Source of the DNA: JACVRW01 sp963765135
Lineage (GTDB): Bacteria > Actinomycetota > Thermoleophilia > Solirubrobacterales > Thermoleophilaceae
Assembly (NCBI GenBank): GCA_963765135.1
Contig: CAVXUX010000002.1
Location: 558,001 to 622,000, forward strand
Length of the DNA stretch: 64,000 nt
Direction: 5' to 3'
In this document: in pieces, positions 31,761-40,034 of the stretch
Position numbering within the stretch: the first letter of the stretch is position 1
Layout of the letters: every line of letters begins with the position of its first letter
Made by a program: the position numbers and the translations under genes
Notes under the pieces: model-generated
Told to the model about the DNA's origin: nothing
The model's database searches: none
What the model saw: the letters and a program-made list of their open reading frames with translations, nothing else

Positions 31761-32973
31761 GCGCCTCGTAGCGCCGCGGCGCGAACAGCGAAAGGGCCAT
31801 CACTCCCGCCAGCGGGATCGTCCAGGCGAGATAGAAGGCGTTGATCAGCACCGGCTCGCCGAGCGGCACCACCACCTCGTTCATGAGCAGCAGCGCCCCG
31901 ATCGCGACCGCGGACAGCACCGGGACCGGGCGGCGCAGCGCCTCGAACGAGATCAGCGCGATCAGGAACGGCACGTGGTGGTAGCTGAACGTGAGCGGGT
32001 CGAGCACGCAGCGCAGCAGGAACAGCAGGGCGACCAGCTGAAGCAGGTCGTCGGGGTTGCCGCGGCCGCGCCGGCGCGCGTAGAGCAGCGACAGGGCCAG
32101 CGCCACCGCGATCACGCCGAGGTGCAGGACGCGTCCGACGTCGTCGGGCAGCGAGTACTGGGTGATCGTGGTCGTCTGGCCGAAGCCGTCGATGCCCTCG
32201 TCGGTGGACTGCGACGCGAACGGCCACCACAGGTTCGTGGCGGTGACCGTGTGGGTGTAGCTGCTCGCCGAGCTGACCATCTCCTGAGCGGCCTGGAAGC
32301 GATCCGGGTCCGCCGCCAGCATCGGCACGGTGAGCGCGGCAGCCAGCGCCGCGGCGGTCAGCGCGAGGCGCACGCGCGTCCCCGCGGGCGCGGCGATCAG
32401 CGCCGGGACGACGGCCAGGGCGGCCCACTGCTTGGTGGCCAGCGCGGCGCCCAGCATCAGCCCGCCCAGCAGCCAGCGGCGCCGCCCCGACGCGATCAGG
32501 GCGCCGACGGTCAGGGCCGCCGCGAGCACCTCCTCCGGATGGCCCCAGTAGGCGGCCTGGTAGGTGAGCGGGTTGACGACGATGGCCGCCGCCACGAGCG
32601 CCCAGATCGTCCACGGACGGCCGCGGCGAATCATCGACATCGCGAGGAACACCGCAAGCAGGCCGGCAGCGAGCACACAGATGAACACGCCCGACCGATA
32701 GACGAGCAGATCGCCCCCGTCGACCAGGTTCGAGGCGATCGCCGGCGGCGTGCGCAGAAGCAGGGAGAAGCTGCCCATCGGAGGCTGCTCGGCGAAGAAA
32801 TCGCGCAGGTCGCCGTGGCTGAGCGCGTCGATCGAGGGACCGGCGTCGTCGCACACCGAGTTCACGCACGAGGGCGCCAGGTAGTCCATCCCGGACGGGC
32901 TCCAGAGGGCCACCAGCGCCGCCGCCAGCACGGCGAGGGCGATGCCGAGAGCCAGGGTGCGTCGAGCGGGCAC
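31723..32973 (-). CDS. Multi-TM membrane protein, GT87/DUF2029-like mannosyltransferase
   Basis: This 416-aa integral membrane protein has about ten TM helices. An extracytoplasmic loop follows TM1 with two cysteines (SCVNSVCDD), and a YWGHPEEVLAAAL motif resembles the catalytic region of polyprenol-phosphate-sugar-dependent GT-C enzymes. It may act with the adjacent convergent glycosyltransferase in envelope glycan synthesis. The ATG at 32973 opens directly with the basic residues before TM1. Confidence 0.8.
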   Translation of the reverse strand: MPARRTLALGIALAVLAAALVALWSPSGMDYLAPSCVNSVCDDAGPSIDALSHGDLRDFFAEQPPMGSFSLLLRTPPAIASNLVDGGDLLVYRSGVFICVLAAGLLAVFLAMSMIRRGRPWTIWALVAAAIVVNPLTYQAAYWGHPEEVLAAALTVGALIASGRRRWLLGGLMLGAALATKQWAALAVVPALIAAPAGTRVRLALTAAALAAALTVPMLAADPDRFQAAQEMVSSASSYTHTVTATNLWWPFASQSTDEGIDGFGQTTTITQYSLPDDVGRVLHLGVIAVALALSLLYARRRGRGNPDDLLQLVALLFLLRCVLDPLTFSYHHVPFLIALISFEALRRPVPVLSAVAIGALLLMNEVVVPLGEPVLINAFYLAWTIPLAGVMALSLFAPRRYEALSWTPRARLSRA

Positions 32974-33070
32974 GAGGAGAGCATCGACCGTCCGCCCGTT
33001 TCCTTGAGGACAGAGAAGCGGGTCGGTGTCTCAAGACACCGCTCTGGAAAGCCGATTAGGGACATGCGCC

Positions 33071-34240
33071 ATGACTGCGGAGCCTCGCGACACCACGCGC
33101 CTCCGAGAGGCGTTCCGAGCGGAGGTCAAACGCGCCACGCGCGCGACGGCCGTAGCCGGCGGCCTGATCGCCATCCTGGCGTTTCCTCTCTGGGCCGTTT
33201 TCGACCACCTCGTCGACCCCGCCCACGGCGCCGAGTTCACCCGCATCCGGCTGCTGTTCGAGCTGCCGCTCGTGGGGCTCTGGCTGAGCCTGTTCACGGG
33301 CCCGGGGCGACGCAACCCCGAGATCGTGATGCTCGTGTTCATGGGGCTGATCCAGGTGGCGATCGCGTTCATGATCGCGCGCGTGGAGGAGGCGTATGCG
33401 CCCTACGCGCTGGGGTTGTCGCTGGCGATCTACGCCAGCGCGTTCCTGCTGACCTGGCGCTGGCAGTACACGGCGGCGTTGATCGGGCTGACCTGGGCCG
33501 CCCTGGCCGTCTCGCTCGGCACGGCGCCGCAGGCGCTGGAAGCCTCGGAGATCGCGACGATCGGCTTCTACCTCGGCACGGCATCGCTGGTCGCCTTCGT
33601 CGGTCAGCTACACCGGCAGATGACCGCCTGGCAGGAGTTCTGCAGCCGGGTCGAGCTGGAGGCCGAGCAGGAGCGCAGCCGCGACCTGCTCGAGCAGCTC
33701 GAGCGGCTCAGCCGCGAGGACTCGCTCACCGGGCTCGCCAACCGGCGCCACTGGGACGAGACGCTCGCCCGCGAGTTCGAGCGCTCGCGCCGTCAGGGCA
33801 CCGAGCTGGCCGTGCTGCTGTGCGACCTCGACCGCCTGAAGGAGATCAACGACCGCTTCGGGCACGCGACCGGCGACCGCGTGCTGAAGGCCGCCGCCGA
33901 CGTTCTGATCGAGCGCGCCCGCGCCGGCGACCTGGTCGCGCGGCTGGGAGGCGACGAGTTCGCGGTGCTCTGTCCCGAAACGGAGATCGCCGGCGCCTCG
34001 GCGCTGGGCGAGGACCTGCGCGCGCGCCTGTCCGTCCTGCGTCCGCGCGACGCGCTGATCCCGGGGGTGACGGTGTCGATCGGGGTCGCCTGCCGCGAGC
34101 CGGCCGATGCCTCCGCCACCGAGCTGGTCCTGCGCGCCGACGACCGTCTCTATCGAGCCAAGCGCACTCGCGACGCGGTCTACCCCGACCTCCTGGTCGT
34201 GGCGCAGGAGGACGGCGTCAGTTCTGCGGCACGATCCTGA
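33071..34240 (+). CDS. Membrane diguanylate cyclase (GGDEF)
   Basis: This 389-aa protein has six N-terminal TM segments (TAVAGGLIAILAFPLWAVF through IATIGFYLGTASLVAFVG), a coiled-coil linker (QEFCSRVELEAEQERSRDLLEQ) and a GGDEF domain. The domain has DSLTGLANRRHWD, GGDEF (intact, so active) and an RAGD I-site five residues before it, allowing product inhibition by c-di-GMP. The N-terminus is a MASE-like sensor of unknown ligand. The ATG at 33071 lies 8 bases after TAGGGA. A perfect 7-bp hairpin (33024-33041) lies just upstream. Confidence 0.93.
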   Translation: MTAEPRDTTRLREAFRAEVKRATRATAVAGGLIAILAFPLWAVFDHLVDPAHGAEFTRIRLLFELPLVGLWLSLFTGPGRRNPEIVMLVFMGLIQVAIAFMIARVEEAYAPYALGLSLAIYASAFLLTWRWQYTAALIGLTWAALAVSLGTAPQALEASEIATIGFYLGTASLVAFVGQLHRQMTAWQEFCSRVELEAEQERSRDLLEQLERLSREDSLTGLANRRHWDETLAREFERSRRQGTELAVLLCDLDRLKEINDRFGHATGDRVLKAAADVLIERARAGDLVARLGGDEFAVLCPETEIAGASALGEDLRARLSVLRPRDALIPGVTVSIGVACREPADASATELVLRADDRLYRAKRTRDAVYPDLLVVAQEDGVSSAARS

Positions 34241-34799
34241 TCGTCCAGCGGCCGCGGGCGATCACGCGCACCTTCTCGAACCGGTAGGGCGGGACGATCA
34301 GCTGGCCCGACGGGGACGGCGCGACGATCGGGAACTCCTCGCGGCCGAAGCGCAGCTCGAACCGGCCCTTGGTGGTCCACTTCACGATCGCCTCCTTGCT
34401 CAGGTCGACGGTGCCCAGGCTGGCGTTGCCGGTGCCGGAGAACTCGCGCGCGGGAGGGACCTCGAACACGCGCTCCGGGGCGTCGTTGCGCTTGTTCGTA
34501 CGCTCGCGCGGGAACTGCGTCTGCGTGGGCTTGTCCTGCTTGGTGGAGCCGTCGGGCTGCGGAGGCGGGTCCTCCGCGTCCGCCTCGGGCACCGGCTCCG
34601 GGGCGGCAGGCTCCTGTTCGGTCGGGGCGAGCGGGACCTCGTCAGCGGACTCGCTGTCGTCGCTCGCCGTGGTCGCCGAGTGCTCGAACGGCGCGGGATC
34701 CCCCTCGTCGTCCGAGCTGGCGATCCAGGCGCCGGCGCCCAGGCCGCCGAGCGCGACCAGCACCGCGCCAGCGGCGAGGATCGTCTTCCCCGATGGCAT
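34218..34799 (-). CDS. Membrane-anchored hypothetical protein
   Basis: This 193-aa protein has an N-terminal TM anchor (ILAAGAVLVALGGLGAGAWI) and a low-complexity acidic and proline-rich linker (about 30-100). A C-terminal globular part contains AIVKWTTKGRFELRFGREEF and a final VRVIARGRWTIRIVPQ. No family is recognised; it probably faces the outside. Its 3' end overlaps the diguanylate cyclase gene by 23 bases on the opposite strand. Confidence 0.75.
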   Translation of the reverse strand: MPSGKTILAAGAVLVALGGLGAGAWIASSDDEGDPAPFEHSATTASDDSESADEVPLAPTEQEPAAPEPVPEADAEDPPPQPDGSTKQDKPTQTQFPRERTNKRNDAPERVFEVPPAREFSGTGNASLGTVDLSKEAIVKWTTKGRFELRFGREEFPIVAPSPSGQLIVPPYRFEKVRVIARGRWTIRIVPQN

Positions 34800-34844
34800 G
34801 CGCCGGGAGGCTAGCCGCTCGCGCCGGCCCGGCTTCCCGCACGA

Positions 34845-35333
34845 TCAGGCGGGACTGGTGGGGTCCTCCTCCGCCGCCAGCTTGAGCGATCCGGCCTTGA
34901 CGTCCTGGAAGTGGCGCTCCTGGATCGGCAGCGCCCAGTCGACCAGCTCGCGCAGGCGCTCGTCGCCGGCCTGCTCGTTCAGCTTGCCGAGCACGGACCA
35001 GTGGCCCACCTCGCCGGCCTCGGCCATGGTCAGAAACTCGAACCCGTCGAGGTCGTCGGCGTCCTCGCCGAGGTAGGTCGACATCATCTCGGTTGCCTCG
35101 GTTTTGGTCTCGCGCGCCTTGTCCAGCACCGCGGTCTTCTTGCCGTCGAGGTCCTCGGCATAGAGCGTGCCGCGCTCCTCTGTCTCGCGTGCCTCATCGC
35201 GCATCCGCTCGAGCTGCTGCGTCAGCTCCTCGTCCTCGGTCAGGCTCTCGATCTTCTCGGTGGCGCCCTGGGCCGCCATCGCGAGCCCGATCACCTCCGC
35301 CAGCTTCTCCTCGAGCACCGTCAGCTCCGCCAT
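34845..35333 (-). CDS. All-helical hypothetical protein
   Basis: This 162-aa acidic protein is predicted as long helices (LTVLEEKLAEVIGLAMAAQGATEKI, ERMRDEARETEERG, KARETKTEATEMMSTYL, LRELVDWALPIQERHFQDV). The arrangement recalls ferritin-like or hemerythrin-like bundles, but no clear metal ligand set is visible. AGGAGCG precedes the ATG at 35333. It lies 46 bases after the next upstream gene on the same strand. Confidence 0.75.
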   Translation of the reverse strand: MAELTVLEEKLAEVIGLAMAAQGATEKIESLTEDEELTQQLERMRDEARETEERGTLYAEDLDGKKTAVLDKARETKTEATEMMSTYLGEDADDLDGFEFLTMAEAGEVGHWSVLGKLNEQAGDERLRELVDWALPIQERHFQDVKAGSLKLAAEEDPTSPA

Positions 35334-35394
35334 CGCTCCTCCTAGGTTGGGTCCCGCGCCGCTACCCGGGTCCCGCGCCCGCAACACTTTGAGA

Positions 35395-36087
35395 GTGCTT
35401 GTTGCGGTGGTGACGGGGGCGAACCGCGGGATCGGGCTCGAGGTGGTCCGCCAGCTCGCGCGCGACGGGTACCTCGCGATCCTCGGGGCGCGCGACGCCG
35501 ACAAGGGCGCCGCCGCCGCAGAGCGGCTCCGGGCCGAGGGCCTCGACGTCGAGCCGCGCCAGCTCGACGTGTCCGATCCCGACAGCGTCGCCGCTTTCGG
35601 CGCGGCGCTCGAGCGCGACCACGATCGGCTCGACGTGCTCGTGAACAACGCGGCCATCGACTACGACACCTGGCAGCGCGGCGTGGACGCCGACCTCGAT
35701 GTCGTGCGCGACGCCATGGAGACCAACCTGCTCGGCGCGTGGCGGACCACGCAGGTGTGCCTGCCGCTGCTGCGCCGGTCGGCGAGCGCGCGGATCGTGA
35801 ACGTGTCGAGCGGCGCAGGCGCGCTGACCGACATGGGCGGCGGCACACCCGCTTACCGGGTCTCGAAGACCGCGCTCAACGCGCTGACGCGCATCCTCGC
35901 CGCCGAGCTGCGCGGCGACCGCATCCTCGTGAATTCGGTGTGCCCCGGGTGGGTGGCCACCGATATGGGCGGCCCGGGCGGCCGGCCCGTGGAGGAGGGC
36001 GCGGCGAGCGTGATGTGGGCGGTGCGCCTCGACGACGACGGGCCGACGGGCGGCTTCTTCCGCGATGGGAGACGGATCGACTGGTAG
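35395..36087 (+). CDS. Short-chain dehydrogenase/reductase (SDR)
   Basis: This classical SDR of about 230 aa has the cofactor motif VTGANRGIGLEVV, VLVNNAA, the catalytic Ser of IVNVSSGAG, and Tyr-x3-Lys in AYRVSK. PGWVATDMGGPGG is typical of carbonyl-reductase-like SDRs. Start uncertain (TTG 35389, GTG 35395 or GTG 35407), with no Shine-Dalgarno, perhaps leaderless. Substrate unknown. Confidence 0.93.
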   Translation: MLVAVVTGANRGIGLEVVRQLARDGYLAILGARDADKGAAAAERLRAEGLDVEPRQLDVSDPDSVAAFGAALERDHDRLDVLVNNAAIDYDTWQRGVDADLDVVRDAMETNLLGAWRTTQVCLPLLRRSASARIVNVSSGAGALTDMGGGTPAYRVSKTALNALTRILAAELRGDRILVNSVCPGWVATDMGGPGGRPVEEGAASVMWAVRLDDDGPTGGFFRDGRRIDW

Positions 36088-36090
36088 CGT
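36085..36090 (+). promoter_or_regulatory. -10-like TAGCGT, leaderless start candidate
   Basis: TAGCGT overlaps the SDR stop codon and ends six bases before the GTG at 36097. This would give the small secreted-protein gene its own leaderless transcript. Confidence 0.45.
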
Positions 36091-36096
36091 GGCGCC

Positions 36097-36477
36097 GTGG
36101 CGATGAGGCGAGCGCTGACCCTGGCAGTGGCGGGCAGCCTCGTGTGCGCGGCGCCCGCGGCGGCGAAGCAGTCGATCGCGGCGTCGCCGAACCCCGTGGA
36201 GTTCGGCCAGACGCTTGTGGTCACCGGCAAGGGCTGGCCGGTGATCGAGTTCTGCAGCCGCACGGTGCGTCTGTCGCTGCGGTCCGACCAGAACGCGTTC
36301 CGCATCGGCCTCGTGCGAGTGAGCGACCGGGGCCGCTTCCGCTTCGAATGGATCCCGCGCCGGTCGAAGGTGGGCCCGGGCCGCTGGCAGCTGGTGGCGC
36401 GAATGCGCTGCGAGAGCGGGAAGGACGGGTCGGTGGTGTGGACCCGGGCGTCGGTGTCTCTGCGGATCCGCGCTTGA
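36097..36477 (+). CDS. Small secreted beta-sandwich protein
   Basis: This 126-aa protein has a signal peptide (RRALTLAVAGSLVCAAPAAA) and a compact beta-rich mature part: IAASPNPVEFGQTLVVTGKGWPV, FCSRTVRLSL, GRFRFEWIPR, WQLVARMRCES. It fits small Ig-like domains of secreted actinobacterial proteins, with two cysteines that could pair. Function unknown. The start is GTG 36097, with ATG 36103 as alternative. Confidence 0.7.
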   Translation: MAMRRALTLAVAGSLVCAAPAAAKQSIAASPNPVEFGQTLVVTGKGWPVIEFCSRTVRLSLRSDQNAFRIGLVRVSDRGRFRFEWIPRRSKVGPGRWQLVARMRCESGKDGSVVWTRASVSLRIRA

Positions 36478-36491
36478 ACGGGGACACGCAA

Positions 36492-36557
36492 CAAAACGCT
36501 GATCCCGGAGCGTTTTGCTGAGTTAGGGGGCCTATAGACCCCCCAAGTCAGCAAAAC
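36492..36557. terminator. Convergent terminator with two mutually exclusive hairpins
   Basis: A long stem (36512-36530 with 36539-36557, 17 of 19 positions paired, loop 8) separates the convergent genes ending at 36477 and 36604. Part of its left arm can pair instead with an upstream segment: CAAAACGCT (36492-36500) with AGCGTTTTG (36509-36517). The two structures exclude each other, as in attenuators. Confidence 0.7.
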
Positions 36558-36603
36558 CCGATCGCGCCCCCTCTATTGCTGCTGTTGGCGACCCGCCACG
36601 GCG

Positions 36604-37341
36604 CTAGCCCCGCAGCGAGTGCCCGAACGCGAAGAACGTCGCGTAGCCGTCGTTGGCGCCCAGCTCGATCAGGCGGTCGCGGGCGGCCTCCAGCGCCGTG
36701 GCGTAGCGGGAGCCCCAGTGACGTCGGGCGGCGGTGCGCTTGGTCTGCTCGACGAAGCGCACCATGCGGTTGTAGATGTCGCCCGACTTGTAGTCCGCCT
36801 CCACGTTCGGCGGGAACTGCCGGGCGCGCTTGGCCAGCCGGTTGAACTGAGCGCACGTGCCGATCGGCGTGTAGGCCTCGTAGAGGTCCACGCGCTTGCG
36901 CCAGGCGTCCACGCCGGCTTGGAGGACCGAGTCGGCGAGTGGGGTGTCGAAGCGGTCGAGGAAGCGCCCGAAGCCGGGTCGGTAGGCGTCGAACGCGGCA
37001 CGCTCGACGGCCACCTCGCCGAGGGCCTTCCAGAGGGTGCGCGCGCCGCGGCGGTAGAGCGAGCGCTGGGCCGGGATCTTGACCGCACGGATTGCCTTCC
37101 AACCGGGGCCGGCGCTCTCGCACTTCGCGAGCGCCTTGGCCGCGGCCTGCTTGTTCGCCTTCACCTCGCCGGTGGCGTTCCGCTTGGCCGCCGCGAGCTC
37201 CGTGATCGCGCGCTCGACGCGCTGGACGTCCTCGGGCTTCTCGGGCTCGTCCCCGCGCGCGGCCGTGGACCACGCCATGGCGGCGGCCAGCACGCCGAGG
37301 GCGACGAGCAGGGCGAAGACGATCGCGACTTGGCGGCCCAC
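36604..37341 (-). CDS. Membrane-anchored helical hypothetical protein
   Basis: This 245-aa protein (GTG at 37341) has an N-terminal TM (VAIVFALLVALGVLAAAMA) and an extracytoplasmic helical domain rich in Arg and Lys: VERAITELAAAKRNATGEVKANKQ, TLWKALGEVAVERAAFDAYR, GTCAQFNRLAKRARQFP. Two cysteines are present. No family is recognised. It is divergent from the LacI-type regulator, whose candidate operator lies in the shared upstream region. Confidence 0.75.
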   Translation of the reverse strand: MGRQVAIVFALLVALGVLAAAMAWSTAARGDEPEKPEDVQRVERAITELAAAKRNATGEVKANKQAAAKALAKCESAGPGWKAIRAVKIPAQRSLYRRGARTLWKALGEVAVERAAFDAYRPGFGRFLDRFDTPLADSVLQAGVDAWRKRVDLYEAYTPIGTCAQFNRLAKRARQFPPNVEADYKSGDIYNRMVRFVEQTKRTAARRHWGSRYATALEAARDRLIELGANDGYATFFAFGHSLRG

Positions 37342-37457
37342 ACCACTCAAGATCGGGTGCGCGAAGTGGGGGCTTGAAGTTCCGCGCCCATGCCTGGCCG
37401 GCGGCGAAGCGTGGCGCAACCCCGCTCTTGACATTCGGCGAGGGCCGGGTGTAGCCT

Positions 37458-37473
37458 CCGAAAACGTTTTTGG
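37458..37473. promoter_or_regulatory. LacI-type operator candidate at the regulator's own start
   Basis: CCGAAAAC-GTTTTTGG (37458-37473) is a near-perfect palindrome with central CG, as preferred by LacI-family proteins, and ends 2 bases before the regulator ATG. Binding would block the regulator's own expression. The same core recurs at 38563. Confidence 0.7.
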
Positions 37474-37475
37474 CC

Positions 37476-38522
37476 ATGCCCTCCGGACGCACCACAATCA
37501 AGGAGCTCGCCCGCCTCAGCGGCGTCTCCGTGGGCACCGTTTCGAGGGCGCTCAACGGGTACACCGACGTCAGCCAGGAGACTCGTGAGCGGGTCATCAG
37601 GCTCGCGCAGGAACTCGACTACACCCCCAACGCCGCGGCGCGCACGCTCGTCACCGAGCGCTCCCACGTGGTCGGCCTCTTCCTCGACACGGGCGAGGGC
37701 CGGCCGGACGTCCAGCACCCGTTCTTCCACGAGGTGCTGGGTGGGCTCAAGGACATGCTCGGCGCCGCCGGGTTCGATCTGCTGCTGTTCGCGAGCGAGC
37801 AGCCGGGCAACGGGTACGGCCCTCACTCCTACCTCAAGCGCGCCCGCCACCACCGCGTGGACGGCGTCGTGCTGATGGGCATCGACACCGCCGAGCCCGA
37901 GGTCGAGCGCCTGCTGCGCTCCGACATCGCGTGCGTGGGCGTGGACATGGCGGTGTTCGGATCGACCAACTGCTCGGTGATGTCGGACAACGTCGATGGC
38001 GGCACGATGGCCGTCAGGCACCTCGCGGAGCTAGGCCACAAGCGGATTGCGACGATCACAGGCCTGATCGAGACCGCGCCCGCGCGCGATCGCCTGCGCG
38101 GCTACCGCGAGGAGATCCAGCGCCAGGGGCTCGCCTACCGCGACGACTACGTGATGTACGGGGACTACTACGTCGACAGCGGCGCGGCCGGCATGACGGC
38201 GCTGCTCGAGCTGCCCGAGCCGCCGACCGCGGTGTTCGCCGCGTCCGACCTGATGGCCGCTGGGGCGATCGGCGTCGTGAGCAGGGCGGGCCTGCGGGTG
38301 CCCGACGACGTGGCCGTGGTCGGCTTCGACGACATCTTCTTGGCGGCGCTCACGGAGCCGCCGCTGACGACGTTGCGCCAGGACAAGCTGGGGCTCGGGG
38401 CTGCGGCCGGCGAGGCTCTGGTGGCGCTGCTGGAGGAGGACGGGGACGCTCAGGCGGCGGCGACGCTGCCGGTCGAGCTGGTCGTGCGTGGCTCGACGAT
38501 CGGAAAAGGAGAGCGACCCTAG
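37476..38522 (+). CDS. LacI-family transcriptional regulator of the sugar operon
   Basis: This 348-aa repressor has an N-terminal HTH and hinge (TIKELARLSGVSVGTVSRALNG, VIRLAQELDYTPNAAARTL). A periplasmic-binding-like effector domain follows (DGVVLMGIDTAEPEVERLL, GFDDIFLAALTEPPLTTLRQD). It should repress the downstream ABC/GH1 operon and release on a sugar ligand, probably a beta-glucoside or its breakdown product. Candidate palindromes lie at its own start (37458) and before the binding-protein gene (38563). Confidence 0.95.
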   Translation: MPSGRTTIKELARLSGVSVGTVSRALNGYTDVSQETRERVIRLAQELDYTPNAAARTLVTERSHVVGLFLDTGEGRPDVQHPFFHEVLGGLKDMLGAAGFDLLLFASEQPGNGYGPHSYLKRARHHRVDGVVLMGIDTAEPEVERLLRSDIACVGVDMAVFGSTNCSVMSDNVDGGTMAVRHLAELGHKRIATITGLIETAPARDRLRGYREEIQRQGLAYRDDYVMYGDYYVDSGAAGMTALLELPEPPTAVFAASDLMAAGAIGVVSRAGLRVPDDVAVVGFDDIFLAALTEPPLTTLRQDKLGLGAAAGEALVALLEEDGDAQAAATLPVELVVRGSTIGKGERP

Positions 38523-38562
38523 GAGGAGATCAGCTTGAGCAGGCTGAAGCAGCATCGTCGGT

Positions 38563-38582
38563 TGCCGAAAGCGTTTTCGGCA
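38563..38582. promoter_or_regulatory. LacI-type operator upstream of the binding-protein gene
   Basis: TGCCGAAA (38563-38570) and TTTCGGCA (38575-38582) form a perfect palindrome around GCGT, sharing the CCGAAA core with the element at 37458. It lies 20 bases before the ATG of the solute-binding protein, a good position for a roadblock or start-site operator. Confidence 0.75.
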
Positions 38583-38602
38583 GACTGGGAAGGAGAGGTC
38601 CG

Positions 38603-39976
38603 ATGAGGAGAGCCCTGATCGCACTCGTCGCGGTGGTGGTCATCGGTGTGGGCATCTGGGCGATCGCCGCTTCCGGCGGCGACGACGACAACGGCGACAG
38701 CGCCACCGCGGGCAGCACCAAGCCCAGCGGATCGGTGCGGTTCTGGGTCATGAACAACGGCCCGGACCCGGTCGCCGACACCGAGGAGATCGTCGCCCCG
38801 TTCGAGAAGGAGTCCGGCATCGACGTGGACGTCCAGCTGGTGGGCTGGGACGTTCAGCTCGACCGCATCCGCAACGCGGCGGTGTCCGGTAAGGGCCCCG
38901 ACGTGACCCAGGCCGGCACGACCCAGGTGCCGTTCTTCGCGGCGCTGGGCGGGTTCGAGGACCTGGCCAGCCGGGTGGGCGACATCGGCGGCGAGAGCGC
39001 GTACGCGCCGGGCGTGTGGCAGACCACTCAGGTGACCGGGCGCGACGGCGACTACGCCGTGCCGTGGTTCACCGAGGCGCGCTCGATCTACTACCGCAAG
39101 GACCTGCTGAAGAAGGCGGGCATCGACCCGAAGACGGCGTTCACCGACTGGGACGCGCTGCACGCCACGCTGAAGAAGCTGAAGGACTCCGGCGCGGTCG
39201 ACAACAAGAAGACGTACGCGTTCGGCTCGCCGGGCAAGCAGGCGTTCGACCTCGTCCACCACGTGATGCCGTTCGTGTGGGACGCGGGCGGCGCGGAGCT
39301 CAACCAGGACGCGACCGAGTCCACGATCAACACCCCGGAGGCTCAGGAGGGCGTGGAGTTCGTCGCCGACCTGGTGCCCGAGGGCCTGTTCGACCCGACC
39401 GCCCTCGAGAAGGACGGGCAGCAGGTGGAGGACTCGTTCAAGGGCGGCCGGCTGGCCGTTTGGATCGGCGGTCCGTGGGTGCTGGCCACGATCCCGCGCA
39501 AGGACGACGACGTGTGGGCGCCGGTGGCGCGCAAGAACGTCGGCGTCGCCCCGATGCCGGCAGGTCCCTCGGGCGAGGCCTACACGTTCGTGGGCGGCTC
39601 GAACCTGATGATGTTCAAGAGCTCGGAGAACAAGGACGCGGCCTGGGAGCTGATGAAGTTCCTGTCCCAGGACGCCACCCAGACGGCCTACGCGGACCTG
39701 ATGGGCATGTTCCCCGCGCGTCTCGACCCGCAGGAGCAGGCGGGCGAGAAGGACGCCAACTACGGCGCCTTCTACGAGGCGATCCAGAATGGCCGCACGT
39801 ACGCGCCGATCCCGCAGTGGGGTCAGGTGGAGACCGCGTACAAGACGCGGTTCGGCAACATCCTCGACATGGCGGCCGGTCACGGCAAGGAGGACTACAG
39901 CCCCGACGCCGTCCAGAAGGAGCTCGAGGAGGCCGCAAAGGAGGCCAACGGCTTGCTGGCGCAGAACGCCGGCTGA
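38603..39976 (+). CDS. ABC sugar transporter, solute-binding protein
   Basis: This 457-aa family-1 solute-binding protein has an N-terminal hydrophobic segment (ALIALVAVVVIGVGIWAIA), then SVRFWVMNNGPD, IDVDVQLVGWDVQLDRI, VTQAGTTQVPFFAALGGFEDL and WFTEARSIYYRKDLLKKAGI. There is no lipobox Cys, so it is anchored by the TM segment or secreted rather than lipidated. AGGAGAGG precedes the ATG. First structural gene of the operon; a strong hairpin follows it. Confidence 0.95.
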   Translation: MRRALIALVAVVVIGVGIWAIAASGGDDDNGDSATAGSTKPSGSVRFWVMNNGPDPVADTEEIVAPFEKESGIDVDVQLVGWDVQLDRIRNAAVSGKGPDVTQAGTTQVPFFAALGGFEDLASRVGDIGGESAYAPGVWQTTQVTGRDGDYAVPWFTEARSIYYRKDLLKKAGIDPKTAFTDWDALHATLKKLKDSGAVDNKKTYAFGSPGKQAFDLVHHVMPFVWDAGGAELNQDATESTINTPEAQEGVEFVADLVPEGLFDPTALEKDGQQVEDSFKGGRLAVWIGGPWVLATIPRKDDDVWAPVARKNVGVAPMPAGPSGEAYTFVGGSNLMMFKSSENKDAAWELMKFLSQDATQTAYADLMGMFPARLDPQEQAGEKDANYGAFYEAIQNGRTYAPIPQWGQVETAYKTRFGNILDMAAGHGKEDYSPDAVQKELEEAAKEANGLLAQNAG

Positions 39977-39991
39977 CGATCCCCGTCCCAA

Positions 39992-40022
39992 GGGAGCGCG
40001 GGGCCCCGTGCCCCGCGCTCCC
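39992..40022 (+). terminator. Intercistronic hairpin after the binding-protein gene
   Basis: A perfect 13-bp stem (39992-40004 with 40010-40022, loop CCCGT) lies between the binding-protein and permease genes. Such structures commonly stop part of the transcripts or stabilise the upstream mRNA, so that the binding protein is made in excess over the membrane components. Confidence 0.75.
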
Positions 40023-40034
40023 CCTCCTCTTCGG

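Noticed and set aside
31975..34287. A 770-codon plus-strand open frame
   Set aside because: It is antisense to the GT87-like gene and then out of frame with the GGDEF gene; no domain is visible.
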